From Clostridiales bacterium (GTDB lineage: Bacteria; Bacillota; Clostridia; Lachnospirales; Lachnospiraceae): a stretch of DNA of 35,439 bases. The DNA is taken from NCBI GenBank assembly GCA_012839085.1, contig DUNZ01000014.1:1-35439 (forward strand), given 5' to 3'. The notes under the pieces are model-generated. The model made no database searches, had not been told where the DNA came from, and saw only the letters and a list, made by a program, of their open reading frames with translations. A program made the position numbers and the translations under genes. Below are positions 1-7,991 of this stretch, piece after piece. The first letter of the stretch is position 1. Each line of letters opens with the position of its first letter.

Positions 1-1340
1 TCAATTAGTAAAAAACTTGATGTCAACGTGAAGGAAATTGCATCAGAAACTGGAGCCGCATATAAGATCCCTTTTAACCCAAAGAGCCTGGATAATATAA
101 GAATCATAGGTAATAGAACAAGGATCTGTCTACTTAAGGTAAGGATTAGAGAAATTCTTGGCCTACCCACTGCTTGGAAATAGAGGGAACCAATAATTTG
201 GGCTCCTAATACCGGTAGCATAAACATCCAGATGCCGATGGCCATAGTACCAAAGTCACGGAATTCTTTCTTTTTTCCAAAGAAGCCGATTAGTGTTTCT
301 GGAAAAAGCCGAATTGCTAGAAATCCTAATACGGATATAATCGTAGCCGTTAAAATAGCCTTGCCTAAAGTCTCCTTAATTCTTCGATAATTACCTGCAC
401 CTCGATTATAGCCGATAATTGGCTGTGCCCCATGACTAATTCCTATGGTAGGCATAACTAACAATTGTTGCAAACTGTTGATGGCTCCAATACCTCCGAT
501 GGCGACATCTCCTCCATAAATCCCTAGATTTTTATTTAAAACCAAACTTAAGATACTACCACTAATCTGATTGGTAAATGAAGGTAATCCAGCGGCAATA
601 ATTCTTCCTATCAATGATCGCTTTAATTTCATTTTACTAAATTGTAGTCTTATATTACTTCTTTTTGAAATAAAATAGGATAAGCCCCATAAAGCAGATA
701 GTCCCTGCCCTCCAATGGTAGCTAAAGCTGCACCGGTCATACCCATATCGAAAAGGTAAATTAAAATATAATCAAAGACTATATTAAAGCCAGCTCCGAT
801 AAACATGGATAGCATAGCGGTCTTTGGGCTTCCATCGGCTCGCATAAAGTGGTTCATTCCTACCGCAGGGCCTTGTAAGACTGAGGCGTACAAAATAATC
901 CTCATATATTCCACCGCATAGGGCATACTTTCATCACTAGCACCAAAAAGTCTCAGTAGTCCTTCCAGATTTACCAAAGCAACTACCATAAATAAAAAGG
1001 AGGTAATAAAAATCATGGCAATGGCATTGGCCAAGATTACAGCTGCCCCTTCCTTATCCCTTTCTCCTAAGCGAATAGAAAATAAGGCGGCTCCTCCAGC
1101 ACCAAAGGTTAATGCAATTCCCATCATAATCATCATAATGGGAAAGGATATCGTAAGAGCCGTTAGACCTAATGACTCCAAACCCTTTGCATTCCCGATA
1201 AACATTCTATCCACTATATTATATAAAGCATTTACTAACATACCTATGGTCGCCGGTATGGAAAACTCCGCCAATAAAGCCCCTACTTTTTTTGTTCCTA
1301 GTCTTTCCTGTTTATTAACTATTGTCCTTTGTTCGTCCAC
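1..1340 (-). CDS. MATE family multidrug/cation efflux transporter (3' end outside window)
   Basis: Not in the ORF track because it runs off the left edge; about 446 codons are visible in one open frame to base 1. The translation is a polytopic membrane protein typical of the MATE/MepA group: an N-terminal stretch ERLGTKKVGALLAEFSIPA, then FGAGGAALFSIRLGEKDKG, and a second half with the related IGISHGAQPIIGYNRGAGN. The two halves mirror each other, as in MATE pumps, which expel drugs or organic cations using Na+ or H+ gradients. I chose a GTG start at 1340 because AAGGAAGGAAGG lies just upstream and the upstream in-frame codons hold no ATG; the nearest ATG is out of frame. It is divergent from the sigma factor gene. 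Substrate cannot be inferred. Confidence 0.9.
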   Translation of the reverse strand, partial: MDEQRTIVNKQERLGTKKVGALLAEFSIPATIGMLVNALYNIVDRMFIGNAKGLESLGLTALTISFPIMMIMMGIALTFGAGGAALFSIRLGERDKEGAAVILANAIAMIFITSFLFMVVALVNLEGLLRLFGASDESMPYAVEYMRIILYASVLQGPAVGMNHFMRADGSPKTAMLSMFIGAGFNIVFDYILIYLFDMGMTGAALATIGGQGLSALWGLSYFISKRSNIRLQFSKMKLKRSLIGRIIAAGLPSFTNQISGSILSLVLNKNLGIYGGDVAIGGIGAINSLQQLLVMPTIGISHGAQPIIGYNRGAGNYRRIKETLGKAILTATIISVLGFLAIRLFPETLIGFFGKKKEFRDFGTMAIGIWMFMLPVLGAQIIGSLYFQAVGRPRISLILTLSRQILVLLPMILILSRLFGLKGILYAAPVSDAISFTLTSSFLLI

Positions 1341-1379
1341 TTTGCCTTCCTTCCTTATCCAACATTGTAAGCATGTACC

Positions 1380-1395
1380 ATACTTTTTGTAGTAT
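1380..1395. promoter_or_regulatory. Possible operator dyad upstream of the MATE gene
   Basis: ATACT-N6-AGTAT is a short inverted repeat. On the minus strand it overlaps a TATACT hexamer that could be the -10 of the MATE gene; no good -35 is visible. MATE pumps are often controlled by MarR-like repressors binding such dyads, but the arms are short and chance is possible. Confidence 0.25.
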
Positions 1396-1562
1396 ACCCC
1401 ATTTATTTTATCAATATAAATATTAATAAGCTATTGAAAACCAAAACAACTTGTTTACTTCTTTAAATTAACAAAACATGAAACTTTATCACATATAATA
1501 ATATAATAATATAAGTTATTAAGTTCAGTTAATCAATCCCTATTTACCATTATAATTATTTG

Positions 1563-1591
1563 TTTTCATCTTATCCGCCATATGGTATATT
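1563..1591 (+). promoter_or_regulatory. Candidate promoter of the sigma factor gene
   Basis: TTTTCA, a 17-nt spacer and TATATT, with TGG directly before the -10 (extended -10 form). It lies 43 nt before the start codon. The rest of 1341-1634 is AT-rich, including an ATAATATAATAATATAA run near 1494-1513, with no gene visible. Confidence 0.4.
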
Positions 1592-1634
1592 ATTTAATAG
1601 TGCTATTTTTTAATCCTAAAACGGAGGAAATAAA

Positions 1635-2756
1635 ATGAGCATTCATCCTATGAACGAAGCATTTGAAAAGAAACTCCAAGAGCTAATTGCAAATGCCAAT
1701 CTACAAAAAGGTATTATTGACGCAGAGAGTGTCAATACTTTTATCAGTGACTGGAATTTGGATAACAATCAAGTAGACAAAGTATTTGAAAAACTAGAAT
1801 CATATAATATCGTGGTTTTGAATCTTAAAAATCAGGAAGAAGCTGAGGCTGAAATCTTATTCAAACCCGAAGAAGAAGCCAATGACGATATTTCCAACAA
1901 GGTTATCTCCTTACATTCCTATACGACTTATGATGATCCGCTCCATTTATATCTTTCAGAAATAGGAAAATATCCTTTACTGAGTTCGGAAGAGGAGGTT
2001 GAACTGGCTAAGCGAATAGAACAGGGAGAGGTTGAAGCCAAACAACTCCTGGCTGAATCAAATCTGCGCCTAGTAGTTAGCATAGCAAAACACTATGTGG
2101 GTAGAGGATTATCATTTCTTGACTTAATTCAGGAAGGGAATTTAGGGTTAATCAAAGCAGTAGAAAAATTTGATTACAAAAAAGGATTTAAATTTTCCAC
2201 CTATGCTACCTGGTGGATACGCCAGTCGATTACAAGATCCCTGGCAGACCATTCTAGAACCATACGGATTCCCGTACATATGTCAGAAATCATTAATAAA
2301 ACTTATCGAATTTCCCGAGGCCTTTTCCAGGAACTTGGGCGGGAACCTACAGAAGAAGAATTATCGGAAGCCTTAAATCTTCCTATAGAAAAAGTACGTA
2401 ATATATTAAAAATTTCAGTTGATCCAGTTTCTTTAGATTCTCCCATAGGAGAAGAGGAGGATAGTCACCTAGGCGATTTTATTAGAGATGAAAATATGCC
2501 AGACCCCGAGGATGTTGCCTACGATACAATTTTAAAAGAGCAAATCACTAATCTTCTAAGCACCTTAACCGAAAGAGAACAGCAGGTTTTAACCCTACGA
2601 TACGGTCTCTTGGACGGAAAAAGCAGAACATTGGAAGAAGTGGGACGAGAATTCAATGTCACTCGGGAAAGAATACGTCAAATTGAAGCGAAAGCTCTCA
2701 GAAAATTAAGGCACCCAAGTCGAGTAAAAATGTTAAAGGGGTATGAACCTTATTAA
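1635..2756 (+). CDS. rpoD: RNA polymerase sigma factor, RpoD/SigA type
   Basis: A 373-residue group 1/2 sigma-70 factor that directs core RNA polymerase to promoters. Visible parts in order: an acidic region 1.1-like N-terminus (about 1-65); region 1.2 ([20 protein letters not shown]); region 2 with [21 protein letters not shown] and the -10-reading helix [15 protein letters not shown], keeping the Gln and Thr that read the -10 element; region 3; and region 4.2 with the helix [22 protein letters not shown]. The start has a GGAGGAAA site. Clostridial rpoD usually follows dnaG; here the upstream gene is a divergent MATE pump and the downstream partner is plsC, 21 nt away. The usual ADQ/ARTIRIP context reads [10 protein letters not shown]. 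It may therefore be a paralogue of the housekeeping factor rather than the factor itself. Confidence 0.9.
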   Translation: MSIHPMNEAFEKKLQELIANANLQKGIIDAESVNTFISDWNLDNNQVDKVFEKLESYNIVVLNLKNQEEAEAEILFKPEEEANDDISNKVISLHSYTTYDDPLHLYLSEIGKYPLLSSEEEVELAKRIEQGEVEAKQLLAESNLRLVVSIAKHYVGRGLSFLDLIQEGNLGLIKAVEKFDYKKGFKFSTYATWWIRQSITRSLADHSRTIRIPVHMSEIINKTYRISRGLFQELGREPTEEELSEALNLPIEKVRNILKISVDPVSLDSPIGEEEDSHLGDFIRDENMPDPEDVAYDTILKEQITNLLSTLTEREQQVLTLRYGLLDGKSRTLEEVGREFNVTRERIRQIEAKALRKLRHPSRVKMLKGYEPY

Positions 2757-2777
2757 TTCACTTACAAGGAGTACAAG

Positions 2778-3488
2778 ATGAAAAGAATTATACTGATGTT
2801 TCTTAGAAGCATTTTTAATCTACCAATCTGGTTATATCAATTATTTAAATTATGTAATATTAATAAATATGATGCGCATACACGTTACGCCTTTTTACAT
2901 AGAATAGCTCCAATTGTAATCAAGCGAGGGAGAATTACCATACAGTGTACCGGTCTTGAAAATTTACCAAAAGAGACGGGTTATGTTATGTTTCCCAACC
3001 ATCAAGGACTTTTTGATGCCCTAGCTTTTTTACAAACCCATGAGAGGCCTTTTGTAACAGTTATGAAAAAAGAGGTAAAGGATATTCCTCTATTAAAACA
3101 AGTCATACAGCTTTTACAAGCTGAAATTATAGATCGAGAAGACATTCGCCAAAGTATGCAGGTTATCATGAATATGACTAGACGGGTTAAAAATGGTGAG
3201 AATTTTCTCATTTTTGCTGAAGGAACCAGATCAAGAAAGGGAAATCAATTATTGGATTTTAAGGGCGGAAGTTTTAAAAGTGCTACTAATGCAAAATGCC
3301 CCATAGTACCTGTTGCCTTAATTGATTCTTTCAAGGCTTTTGATACGAATTCGACCAAGAAACTAAACGTTCAGATTCATTATTTAAAACCTCTATATTA
3401 TAAAGATTATAAAGATATGAAAACAACGGAAATTGCTTCCCTGGTATCCTCTATGATTCAGGAAAAAATTAATGAAAATGAACTATAA
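2778..3488 (+). CDS. plsC: 1-acyl-sn-glycerol-3-phosphate acyltransferase (PlsC family)
   Basis: A 236-residue membrane-associated acyltransferase predicted to add the second acyl chain to lysophosphatidic acid in phospholipid synthesis. Family motifs are clear: the catalytic NHxxxxD box as NHQGLFD (about residue 75), the phosphate-binding box FAEGTRSRKG (about 150), and the later CPIVPVALID segment. A hydrophobic N-terminus (IILMFLRSIFNLPIWLYQLF) fits membrane association. Length is normal for bacterial PlsC. The start at 2778 follows AAGGAG, and the 21-nt gap from the sigma gene implies one transcript. Specificity for lysophosphatidate rather than another lysolipid is inferred from the family only. 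Confidence 0.9.
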   Translation: MKRIILMFLRSIFNLPIWLYQLFKLCNINKYDAHTRYAFLHRIAPIVIKRGRITIQCTGLENLPKETGYVMFPNHQGLFDALAFLQTHERPFVTVMKKEVKDIPLLKQVIQLLQAEIIDREDIRQSMQVIMNMTRRVKNGENFLIFAEGTRSRKGNQLLDFKGGSFKSATNAKCPIVPVALIDSFKAFDTNSTKKLNVQIHYLKPLYYKDYKDMKTTEIASLVSSMIQEKINENEL

Positions 3489-3513
3489 AAATTGTATGCT
3501 TTTTCCAACAACG

Positions 3514-3553
3514 TCCCAAAACGGTTGCTTTTCCAATCACTTTGGGATATAAT
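3514..3553 (+). promoter_or_regulatory. Promoter of the SH3b/SleB hydrolase gene with flanking dyad
   Basis: TTGCTT (3525-3530), a 17-nt spacer and a perfect TATAAT (3548-3553). The inverted repeat TCCCAAA (3514-3520) / TTTGGGA (3541-3547) brackets the -35 and touches the -10, so it could be an operator. An overlapping weak hairpin (CAAC..CGT / ACGGTTG then CTTTT, 3506-3530) may also end the plsC transcript. Confidence 0.65.
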
Positions 3554-3592
3554 AGCACTTGCAATTTAAGTCATACGTTAGAAGGTGAAGCA

Positions 3593-5044
3593 ATGAAGAC
3601 GAAAAGAGCGCTATGCTCTATGCTTATTTTTATGACTGTGTTTAGCCTATCCATTATATTTGACATAAATAATGTTTTTAAAGATTCTAGTAATCCTCAG
3701 AGGGAAACGACAGATTCCATTGCCAGTCAGGAAATGTATAAAAAGCATAATAAACCTACGGCTATTTTATCCTATGCTTATGAAAGTGATGAAATAAGCT
3801 CATTTAATAGTAATAATGAGTCAAAGGATAAGATGAATGGGGTTAGTTCCCTTGCAGAGCAAGAAAAGACCATACTAGAGTCTAGGAATGGATCGGATAT
3901 CGCATCAACGAAAGATTATATTCCTTCGGAAGATGATAGCTCCGAGCTTCAGGATCCGGAACCTTCAGAAGAAATAAGCCTTCCAAATAAGGATTCAGAA
4001 GAAGTCGATTTAACTTCACAGGAAGATAAATCGATGAATAGCCAGGAACCGGTGGAACCTGATGAAGGCTCTGAGGATGAGGCTGAGAATAAGGAAGAGA
4101 TCGAGGAAGAAACTGAAGAAGAACAAGGAAAGTATGCCAATATAGGTATTTCCATTGCCAAATCATACGTTCATGTCCGAAAAGAACCTAATACCGAAAG
4201 CGAATCCCTGGGTAAACTTTATAAGGATTCTGCAGCGGAAATAATTTCTTTGGAGAATGGTTGGTACTACTTGGAATCCGGTAGTGTAAAGGGTTATGCC
4301 AAAGCTGATTATATAAAAACAGGCATTCCTGATGAAGAACTCATTAAAAAGTATGGGGTCTCAAGAATTAGAGTCAATACCGATGGACTCAATGTAAGAG
4401 AAGAGCCATCCACAGAAGCAAGAAAATTAACCGTAATCTATATGAACGAAAAATACCCTGTAATGGAATTACAAGAGGAATGGGTTAAGGTAGATATACA
4501 AGATGATAAGGTGATTGGCTATGTCAATCGTGAATATGTAGAGCTAATTATCGATTTTAACAAAGCAATTTCGAAAGAAGAAGAAAAAGAATTATTAAGA
4601 TTAAAAGAAGAAGAACGAATTAAAAAAGAAACTCAGATTAAATATCGAGATGAAGTAGATTATACAAAAGAAGAATTAAAGTTACTTGCCTGCCTAGTTC
4701 ATGCAGAAGCAGGAAATCAAAGCTATGAAGGAAAGCTAGCGGTTGCTAATATCGTTTTAAACCGAGTTAGATCCAAAAAATACCCTAATACCATTAAAAA
4801 AGTAATATATCAAGCGGGACAATTTACTGTTGCAAAAAGTGGTTCTTTACAGAAGCAACTAGATAATTATCATAATTATGATTCCAATTCACAAAAGTTA
4901 AGTATTAAGGCTGCTAAGGCTGCCTTAGAAGGTGCCAACAATATAGGGTCTCGTCTATATTTTCACACCTATAAAGCAGCTGTCAAAAAGGGTTACGACA
5001 AGAAACCCAATAGTGTTAAACTAGAAGATCATTTATTCTGGTAA
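3593..5044 (+). CDS. Secreted cell-wall hydrolase: two SH3b domains plus SleB-type Hydrolase_2 domain
   Basis: The track starts at 3542, but that overlaps the -10 hexamer; ATG at 3593 follows GAAGGTGA and begins a classical signal/anchor sequence (MKTKRALCSMLIFMTVFSLS), giving 483 residues. A long acidic, Ser/Glu-rich linker (about 30-180) leads to two bacterial SH3 domains, recognisable by VHVRKEPNTESESLGKL and LNVREEPSTEARKL, which usually bind peptidoglycan. After a charged coiled segment comes a C-terminal SleB-like domain (about 375-483) with LLACLVHAEAGNQSYEGK, containing the probable catalytic Glu, and AAKAALEGANN. SleB proteins are lytic transglycosylases acting in spore germination; vegetative relatives remodel the wall. 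The SH3b arrangement and own vegetative-type promoter suggest a general wall enzyme rather than a strict germination enzyme. Confidence 0.87.
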   Translation: MKTKRALCSMLIFMTVFSLSIIFDINNVFKDSSNPQRETTDSIASQEMYKKHNKPTAILSYAYESDEISSFNSNNESKDKMNGVSSLAEQEKTILESRNGSDIASTKDYIPSEDDSSELQDPEPSEEISLPNKDSEEVDLTSQEDKSMNSQEPVEPDEGSEDEAENKEEIEEETEEEQGKYANIGISIAKSYVHVRKEPNTESESLGKLYKDSAAEIISLENGWYYLESGSVKGYAKADYIKTGIPDEELIKKYGVSRIRVNTDGLNVREEPSTEARKLTVIYMNEKYPVMELQEEWVKVDIQDDKVIGYVNREYVELIIDFNKAISKEEEKELLRLKEEERIKKETQIKYRDEVDYTKEELKLLACLVHAEAGNQSYEGKLAVANIVLNRVRSKKYPNTIKKVIYQAGQFTVAKSGSLQKQLDNYHNYDSNSQKLSIKAAKAALEGANNIGSRLYFHTYKAAVKKGYDKKPNSVKLEDHLFW

Positions 5045-5057
5045 GAAGATCTTTCAA

Positions 5058-5122
5058 ATAAAAAAACATGCTCCCCATATAGCAAACGATATAATCCTTT
5101 ACTATATGAGGAGCATTCTTTA
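5058..5122. terminator. Bidirectional terminator between the hydrolase and phosphofructokinase genes
   Basis: Arms 5068-5082 (ATGCTCCCCATATAG) and 5102-5116 (CTATATGAGGAGCAT) pair over 15 bp with one mismatch. An A-run lies on the left and a T-rich tract on the right, so it can stop both converging genes. Confidence 0.85.
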
Positions 5123-5128
5123 TATTAA

Positions 5129-6349
5129 TTAGTATAGTTTAATTTGCTTTGGAATACCATTCTCAAATTTCAAATTCGTCTCGCCTTGGATTAAAGGATA
5201 TAGATAATCAATCATTTCTTGTGTAACATCATGTCCATCTGGAGTAATCCATTCCAATGGAACAACCTTTTCATGGTTAGCAACTTCATTGACAGGAACT
5301 GATACAAACTCTACACGATAAGGCTTATTGCTCAATCTCTTGATAGCAGCCATTCTACCAGTTTCTCCATTTAATGCACAAGTGAGAGCTTTTTGACCAA
5401 GCATTAAGGATTCGATAATATCTGTTTCACTGGCAATATGAGCTGCTGCTCTTTGCATAAGATTAAGTTCAATCGCTCTAACCTTACAGCCAATTTCGTC
5501 ACGAACTAAGGATTCTAAAGCTCTAGCGGAACCAGCAATATATTTATGTCCAAAGTTATCTACTTCCCCACTGGATACTAGGTCAGATACATAATTGCCA
5601 TTCTTATCTTTGATACCTTCACTAATAGCAACAAGGATACCTGGTTTTTCTGCTAATTTTTCTTTTACGTCGCTGATGAATTTATCCTTATCAAATTCTT
5701 TTTCACAAAGATAAATTAAGTCTGCTCCAGATCCACCATTGAGTCTTGATAAAGCTGCAGATGCAGTTAACCATCCTGCATTTCTACCCATGATTTCAAC
5801 AATAGTAACAGCTGGAATATTATACGCACCAATATCACAAGCTATTTCAGCAAGAGTTGTTGCAATATATTTTGCAGCGGAGCCAAAGCCTGGGCTATGG
5901 TCTGTTAAATTAAGATCATTATCGATTGTCTTTGGAGCTCCCATAACGATAAAGTCATGATTATTTACTTTGCAGTATTCAGATAGCTTATCAACAGTAT
6001 CCATGGAATCGTTTCCACCGATATAGATAAAATATTTAATATCATGTTTATAAAAGGTATCTATAATCTTTTTATATGTTGCCTCATCCTCACGCCAATC
6101 CTTCATTTTAAATCGACAGGTACCTAAAGCAGAAGATGGTGTATAGGTAAGGGTATCTAAGGCCTCTATATCCCTAACTATATCATTTAAATCAATTAAT
6201 TGATCATTAATTGCACCTTCAATACCATTTTTAGCACCAAACACTTTATCTACTTTTCCACTGGCGCGTACGCCTTGTAATACACCAGCTAAAGTAGCAT
6301 TGATAGCAGCTGTAGGTCCACCGGATTGTGCTACTAATAAATTGTTCAT
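5129..6349 (-). CDS. pfp: 6-phosphofructokinase, pyrophosphate-dependent type
   Basis: A 406-residue phosphofructokinase forming fructose 1,6-bisphosphate in glycolysis. Fold motifs: LLVAQSGGPTAAINATLAG at the N-terminus, IGGNDSMDT at 110-118, the catalytic loop APKTIDNDL (138-146) and MGRNAGWLTA. Donor choice in this family is set by two positions: ATP enzymes have GGDGS and a Gly before TIDND, PPi enzymes have GGDDS and PKTIDND. This protein has Asp114 and Lys140, the PPi pattern, so PPi is the predicted phosphoryl donor and the reaction would be reversible. The position usually held by the first Asp of GGDDS is Asn113. The start follows AGGAGGAATAAA. It is monocistronic by position. An assignment as an ATP enzyme is less likely but needs an assay. 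Confidence 0.88.
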   Translation of the reverse strand: MNNLLVAQSGGPTAAINATLAGVLQGVRASGKVDKVFGAKNGIEGAINDQLIDLNDIVRDIEALDTLTYTPSSALGTCRFKMKDWREDEATYKKIIDTFYKHDIKYFIYIGGNDSMDTVDKLSEYCKVNNHDFIVMGAPKTIDNDLNLTDHSPGFGSAAKYIATTLAEIACDIGAYNIPAVTIVEIMGRNAGWLTASAALSRLNGGSGADLIYLCEKEFDKDKFISDVKEKLAEKPGILVAISEGIKDKNGNYVSDLVSSGEVDNFGHKYIAGSARALESLVRDEIGCKVRAIELNLMQRAAAHIASETDIIESLMLGQKALTCALNGETGRMAAIKRLSNKPYRVEFVSVPVNEVANHEKVVPLEWITPDGHDVTQEMIDYLYPLIQGETNLKFENGIPKQIKLY

Positions 6350-6386
6350 TTTATTCCTCCTCTGTCATTTTATATTTCAGTTACAC

Positions 6387-6416
6387 ATTCTATCATGTAT
6401 TAGAAGATTTAGTCAA
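6387..6416 (-). promoter_or_regulatory. Promoter of the phosphofructokinase gene
   Basis: On the minus strand TTGACT (6411-6416), an 18-nt spacer and TAGAAT (6387-6392), preceded by TGA, which makes an extended -10. It sits about 38 nt before the start codon. Confidence 0.6.
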
Positions 6417-6526
6417 TATATCTAGCATAATTATCAAACTTGTCTCCTTGTAATATTATCTGAAATATAGGTTTATGTATACATTGTATTGTAGAAGTTT
6501 TTTCTTTAAGATAAGGCTAAATTATA

Positions 6527-6561
6527 TTTTAAAAAACCTCGAAGGTCAAAACCCTTCGAGG
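6527..6561 (-). terminator. Terminator of the cotJ operon
   Basis: CCTCGAAGG (6537-6545) and CCTTCGAGG (6553-6561) form a perfect 9-bp stem; on the minus strand it is followed by TTTTTTAAAA. Confidence 0.9.
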
Positions 6562-6574
6562 TACTATTTTCCAC

Positions 6575-7183
6575 CTATTTACATTGATCAGCAGCGAAAT
6601 CTGGATTAATAGCATAGAAGTTCTTTCTATCAAGTTCATCTTGAATAATTCTTAAGGCTTCACCGAATCTTTGGAAATGAATAATCTCTCTCTTCCTTAA
6701 GAATTTAATCGGGTCACATACATCCTGGTCATGAACCAATCTTAGAATGTTGTCATAAGTAGTTCTTGCTTTTTGCTCAGCCGCCATATCCTCAACCAAA
6801 TCTGTAATGGGATCTCCCTTACTCTGGAAGAAACAGCTGTTAAATGGTATTCCTCCCGCTGACTGTGGCCATAGGGCTAAAGTATGATCTACATAATATT
6901 TCTCAAAACCAGACTCAACAATTTGTTGAGGGGTTAGGTCTCTGGTCAACTGATGAACAATTGCACATACCATTTCCATATGAGCTAATTCTTCGGTTCC
7001 GATATCGGTTAAAATTGCTGCAACTTTTTTGTTCTTAGTAGAATAACGCTGGGATAAATAACGTTGGGAAGCTGCCAACTCACCATCGGGTCCACCAAAT
7101 TGACTCATGATTACCTGCGCTAATCTTGGATTTGGCTGCTTAATATTTACTGGGTATTGCAGTCTCTTCTCATAACTCCACAT
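6575..7183 (-). CDS. cotJC: Spore coat protein CotJC, manganese-catalase family
   Basis: A 202-residue protein of the CotJC branch of the ferritin-like manganese catalases. The N-terminus MWSYEKRLQYPVNIKQPNP is characteristic. Probable di-metal ligands lie in the segments FGGPDGELAASQRYLSQRY, IGTEELAHMEMV and the later IIHFQRFGEAL. In Bacillus subtilis CotJC is made in the mother cell and placed in the spore coat with CotJA; whether it breaks down peroxide in spores is not settled. It is the last gene of cotJABC; its ribosome site (GGAAGG) lies in the end of cotJB, 3 nt before this reading frame. Its presence is strong evidence for a spore former. Confidence 0.94.
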   Translation of the reverse strand: MWSYEKRLQYPVNIKQPNPRLAQVIMSQFGGPDGELAASQRYLSQRYSTKNKKVAAILTDIGTEELAHMEMVCAIVHQLTRDLTPQQIVESGFEKYYVDHTLALWPQSAGGIPFNSCFFQSKGDPITDLVEDMAAEQKARTTYDNILRLVHDQDVCDPIKFLRKREIIHFQRFGEALRIIQDELDRKNFYAINPDFAADQCK

Positions 7184-7186
7184 ACA

Positions 7187-7438
7187 CTAGCACCTTCCTT
7201 CCCAAGGCCAAGGCTCCTCAATCCAGGCCCACTTATTATTCACATCAACATCATAACTATTAATTGGGCCATAGCACTTGGTATACTCTTCAACTGCTTC
7301 GTTTCTTACTTTTTGTAGCTTTTCCCAGTGCGCTAAAGCTTCCCGATCAGTCGGATGGGTATCTAAGAATAATCTTAAGTCATCCAGCACAAAACTTGTG
7401 GCTGTAATGCAGGCAAATAATTTTTCCCTATTATCCAT
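7187..7438 (-). CDS. cotJB: Spore coat protein CotJB
   Basis: The ORF track extends to 7462, but the ATG at 7438 follows GGGAGGGG and overlaps the cotJA stop as TAATG, giving 83 residues. The sequence MDNREKLFACITATSFVLDD and the aromatic, Pro-rich C-terminus (WAWIEEPWPWEG) are typical of CotJB, a small coat-operon protein whose molecular role is not known. The TAATG overlap suggests coupled translation with cotJA. Confidence 0.92.
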   Translation of the reverse strand: MDNREKLFACITATSFVLDDLRLFLDTHPTDREALAHWEKLQKVRNEAVEEYTKCYGPINSYDVDVNNKWAWIEEPWPWEGRC

Positions 7439-7710
7439 TACGAACAACCCCTCCCATACCATTCATAATCAAGATCTTTAAAAATCGTTCCTTTGGCCAA
7501 AGCTACAAACTCATTTTCAAATAGATTTTGAAAGCATTGCCATGGTACATAGCACATTCCTACAGGAAAGCACTTAGAGTCACTATCAAATTCAGTATTA
7601 TCACAGGGATCTGGCTGATATCTTCTAACCCTGTCACCACAAACCGGATCTTTCGATCTGTATGGGGATACATTGGAGCCATAATTACCACGATACATCC
7701 GTCTATCCAT
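7438..7710 (-). CDS. cotJA: Spore coat associated protein CotJA
   Basis: The track ORF is longer, but the ATG at 7710 follows GAAAGGAGAG and gives 90 residues, near the usual CotJA length. The body contains the family pattern MCYVPWQCFQNLFENEFVAL with a preceding Tyr/Pro/Cys-rich stretch. CotJA is a spore-coat component required for CotJC assembly in B. subtilis. First gene of the leftward cotJABC operon, divergent from the lipid kinase gene. Confidence 0.9.
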   Translation of the reverse strand: MDRRMYRGNYGSNVSPYRSKDPVCGDRVRRYQPDPCDNTEFDSDSKCFPVGMCYVPWQCFQNLFENEFVALAKGTIFKDLDYEWYGRGCS

Positions 7711-7740
7711 AAAAATAGTCTCTCCTTTCAAGTGATAATG

Positions 7741-7779
7741 AACAACATAGGCTTTTAATGTTGTTCTATACATCATATG
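7741..7779 (-). promoter_or_regulatory. cotJ leader: sporulation-like -10 and an 8-bp inverted repeat
   Basis: On the minus strand CATATGAT (7772-7779) resembles the -10 of mother-cell sigma E/K promoters (CATA-type). Just downstream is a perfect inverted repeat AACAACAT-N9-ATGTTGTT (7741-7765), about 30 nt before the start codon. No convincing sigma E -35 was found, so the promoter call is tentative. Nothing else is seen in 7711-7899. Confidence 0.35.
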
Positions 7780-7899
7780 AAGTGAGGACAATTCTGTGCC
7801 TGTTTAGAAATGGGTATTATATTTGATTGAAAATATTAATTTTTTTTAAAAGATTAGACCTTTTCCTACAGAAAAAATCATATTAATTCCTTCAAAAGA

Positions 7900-7928
7900 T
7901 TGACAATAAAAACCGAATCATTTAATAT
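7900..7928 (+). promoter_or_regulatory. Promoter of the lipid kinase - VanZ operon
   Basis: Perfect TTGACA (7900-7905), 17-nt spacer, TAATAT (7923-7928): a strong vegetative-type promoter 63 nt before the start codon. Confidence 0.7.
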
Positions 7929-7991
7929 CTAATTAGAATATAAAATAAAAACAATACAATAATTAGACACCATATAAAGGGAGCGTACTGA

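Noticed and set aside
1015-1392. 125-aa plus-strand ORF
   Set aside because: It lies antisense to the MATE gene, has no ribosome site and its translation matches no protein pattern; a shadow ORF.
3542-3592. Upstream start of the SH3b/SleB ORF in the track
   Set aside because: It overlaps the TATAAT of the gene's own promoter, so it would not be transcribed; ATG 3593 has the ribosome site and signal peptide.
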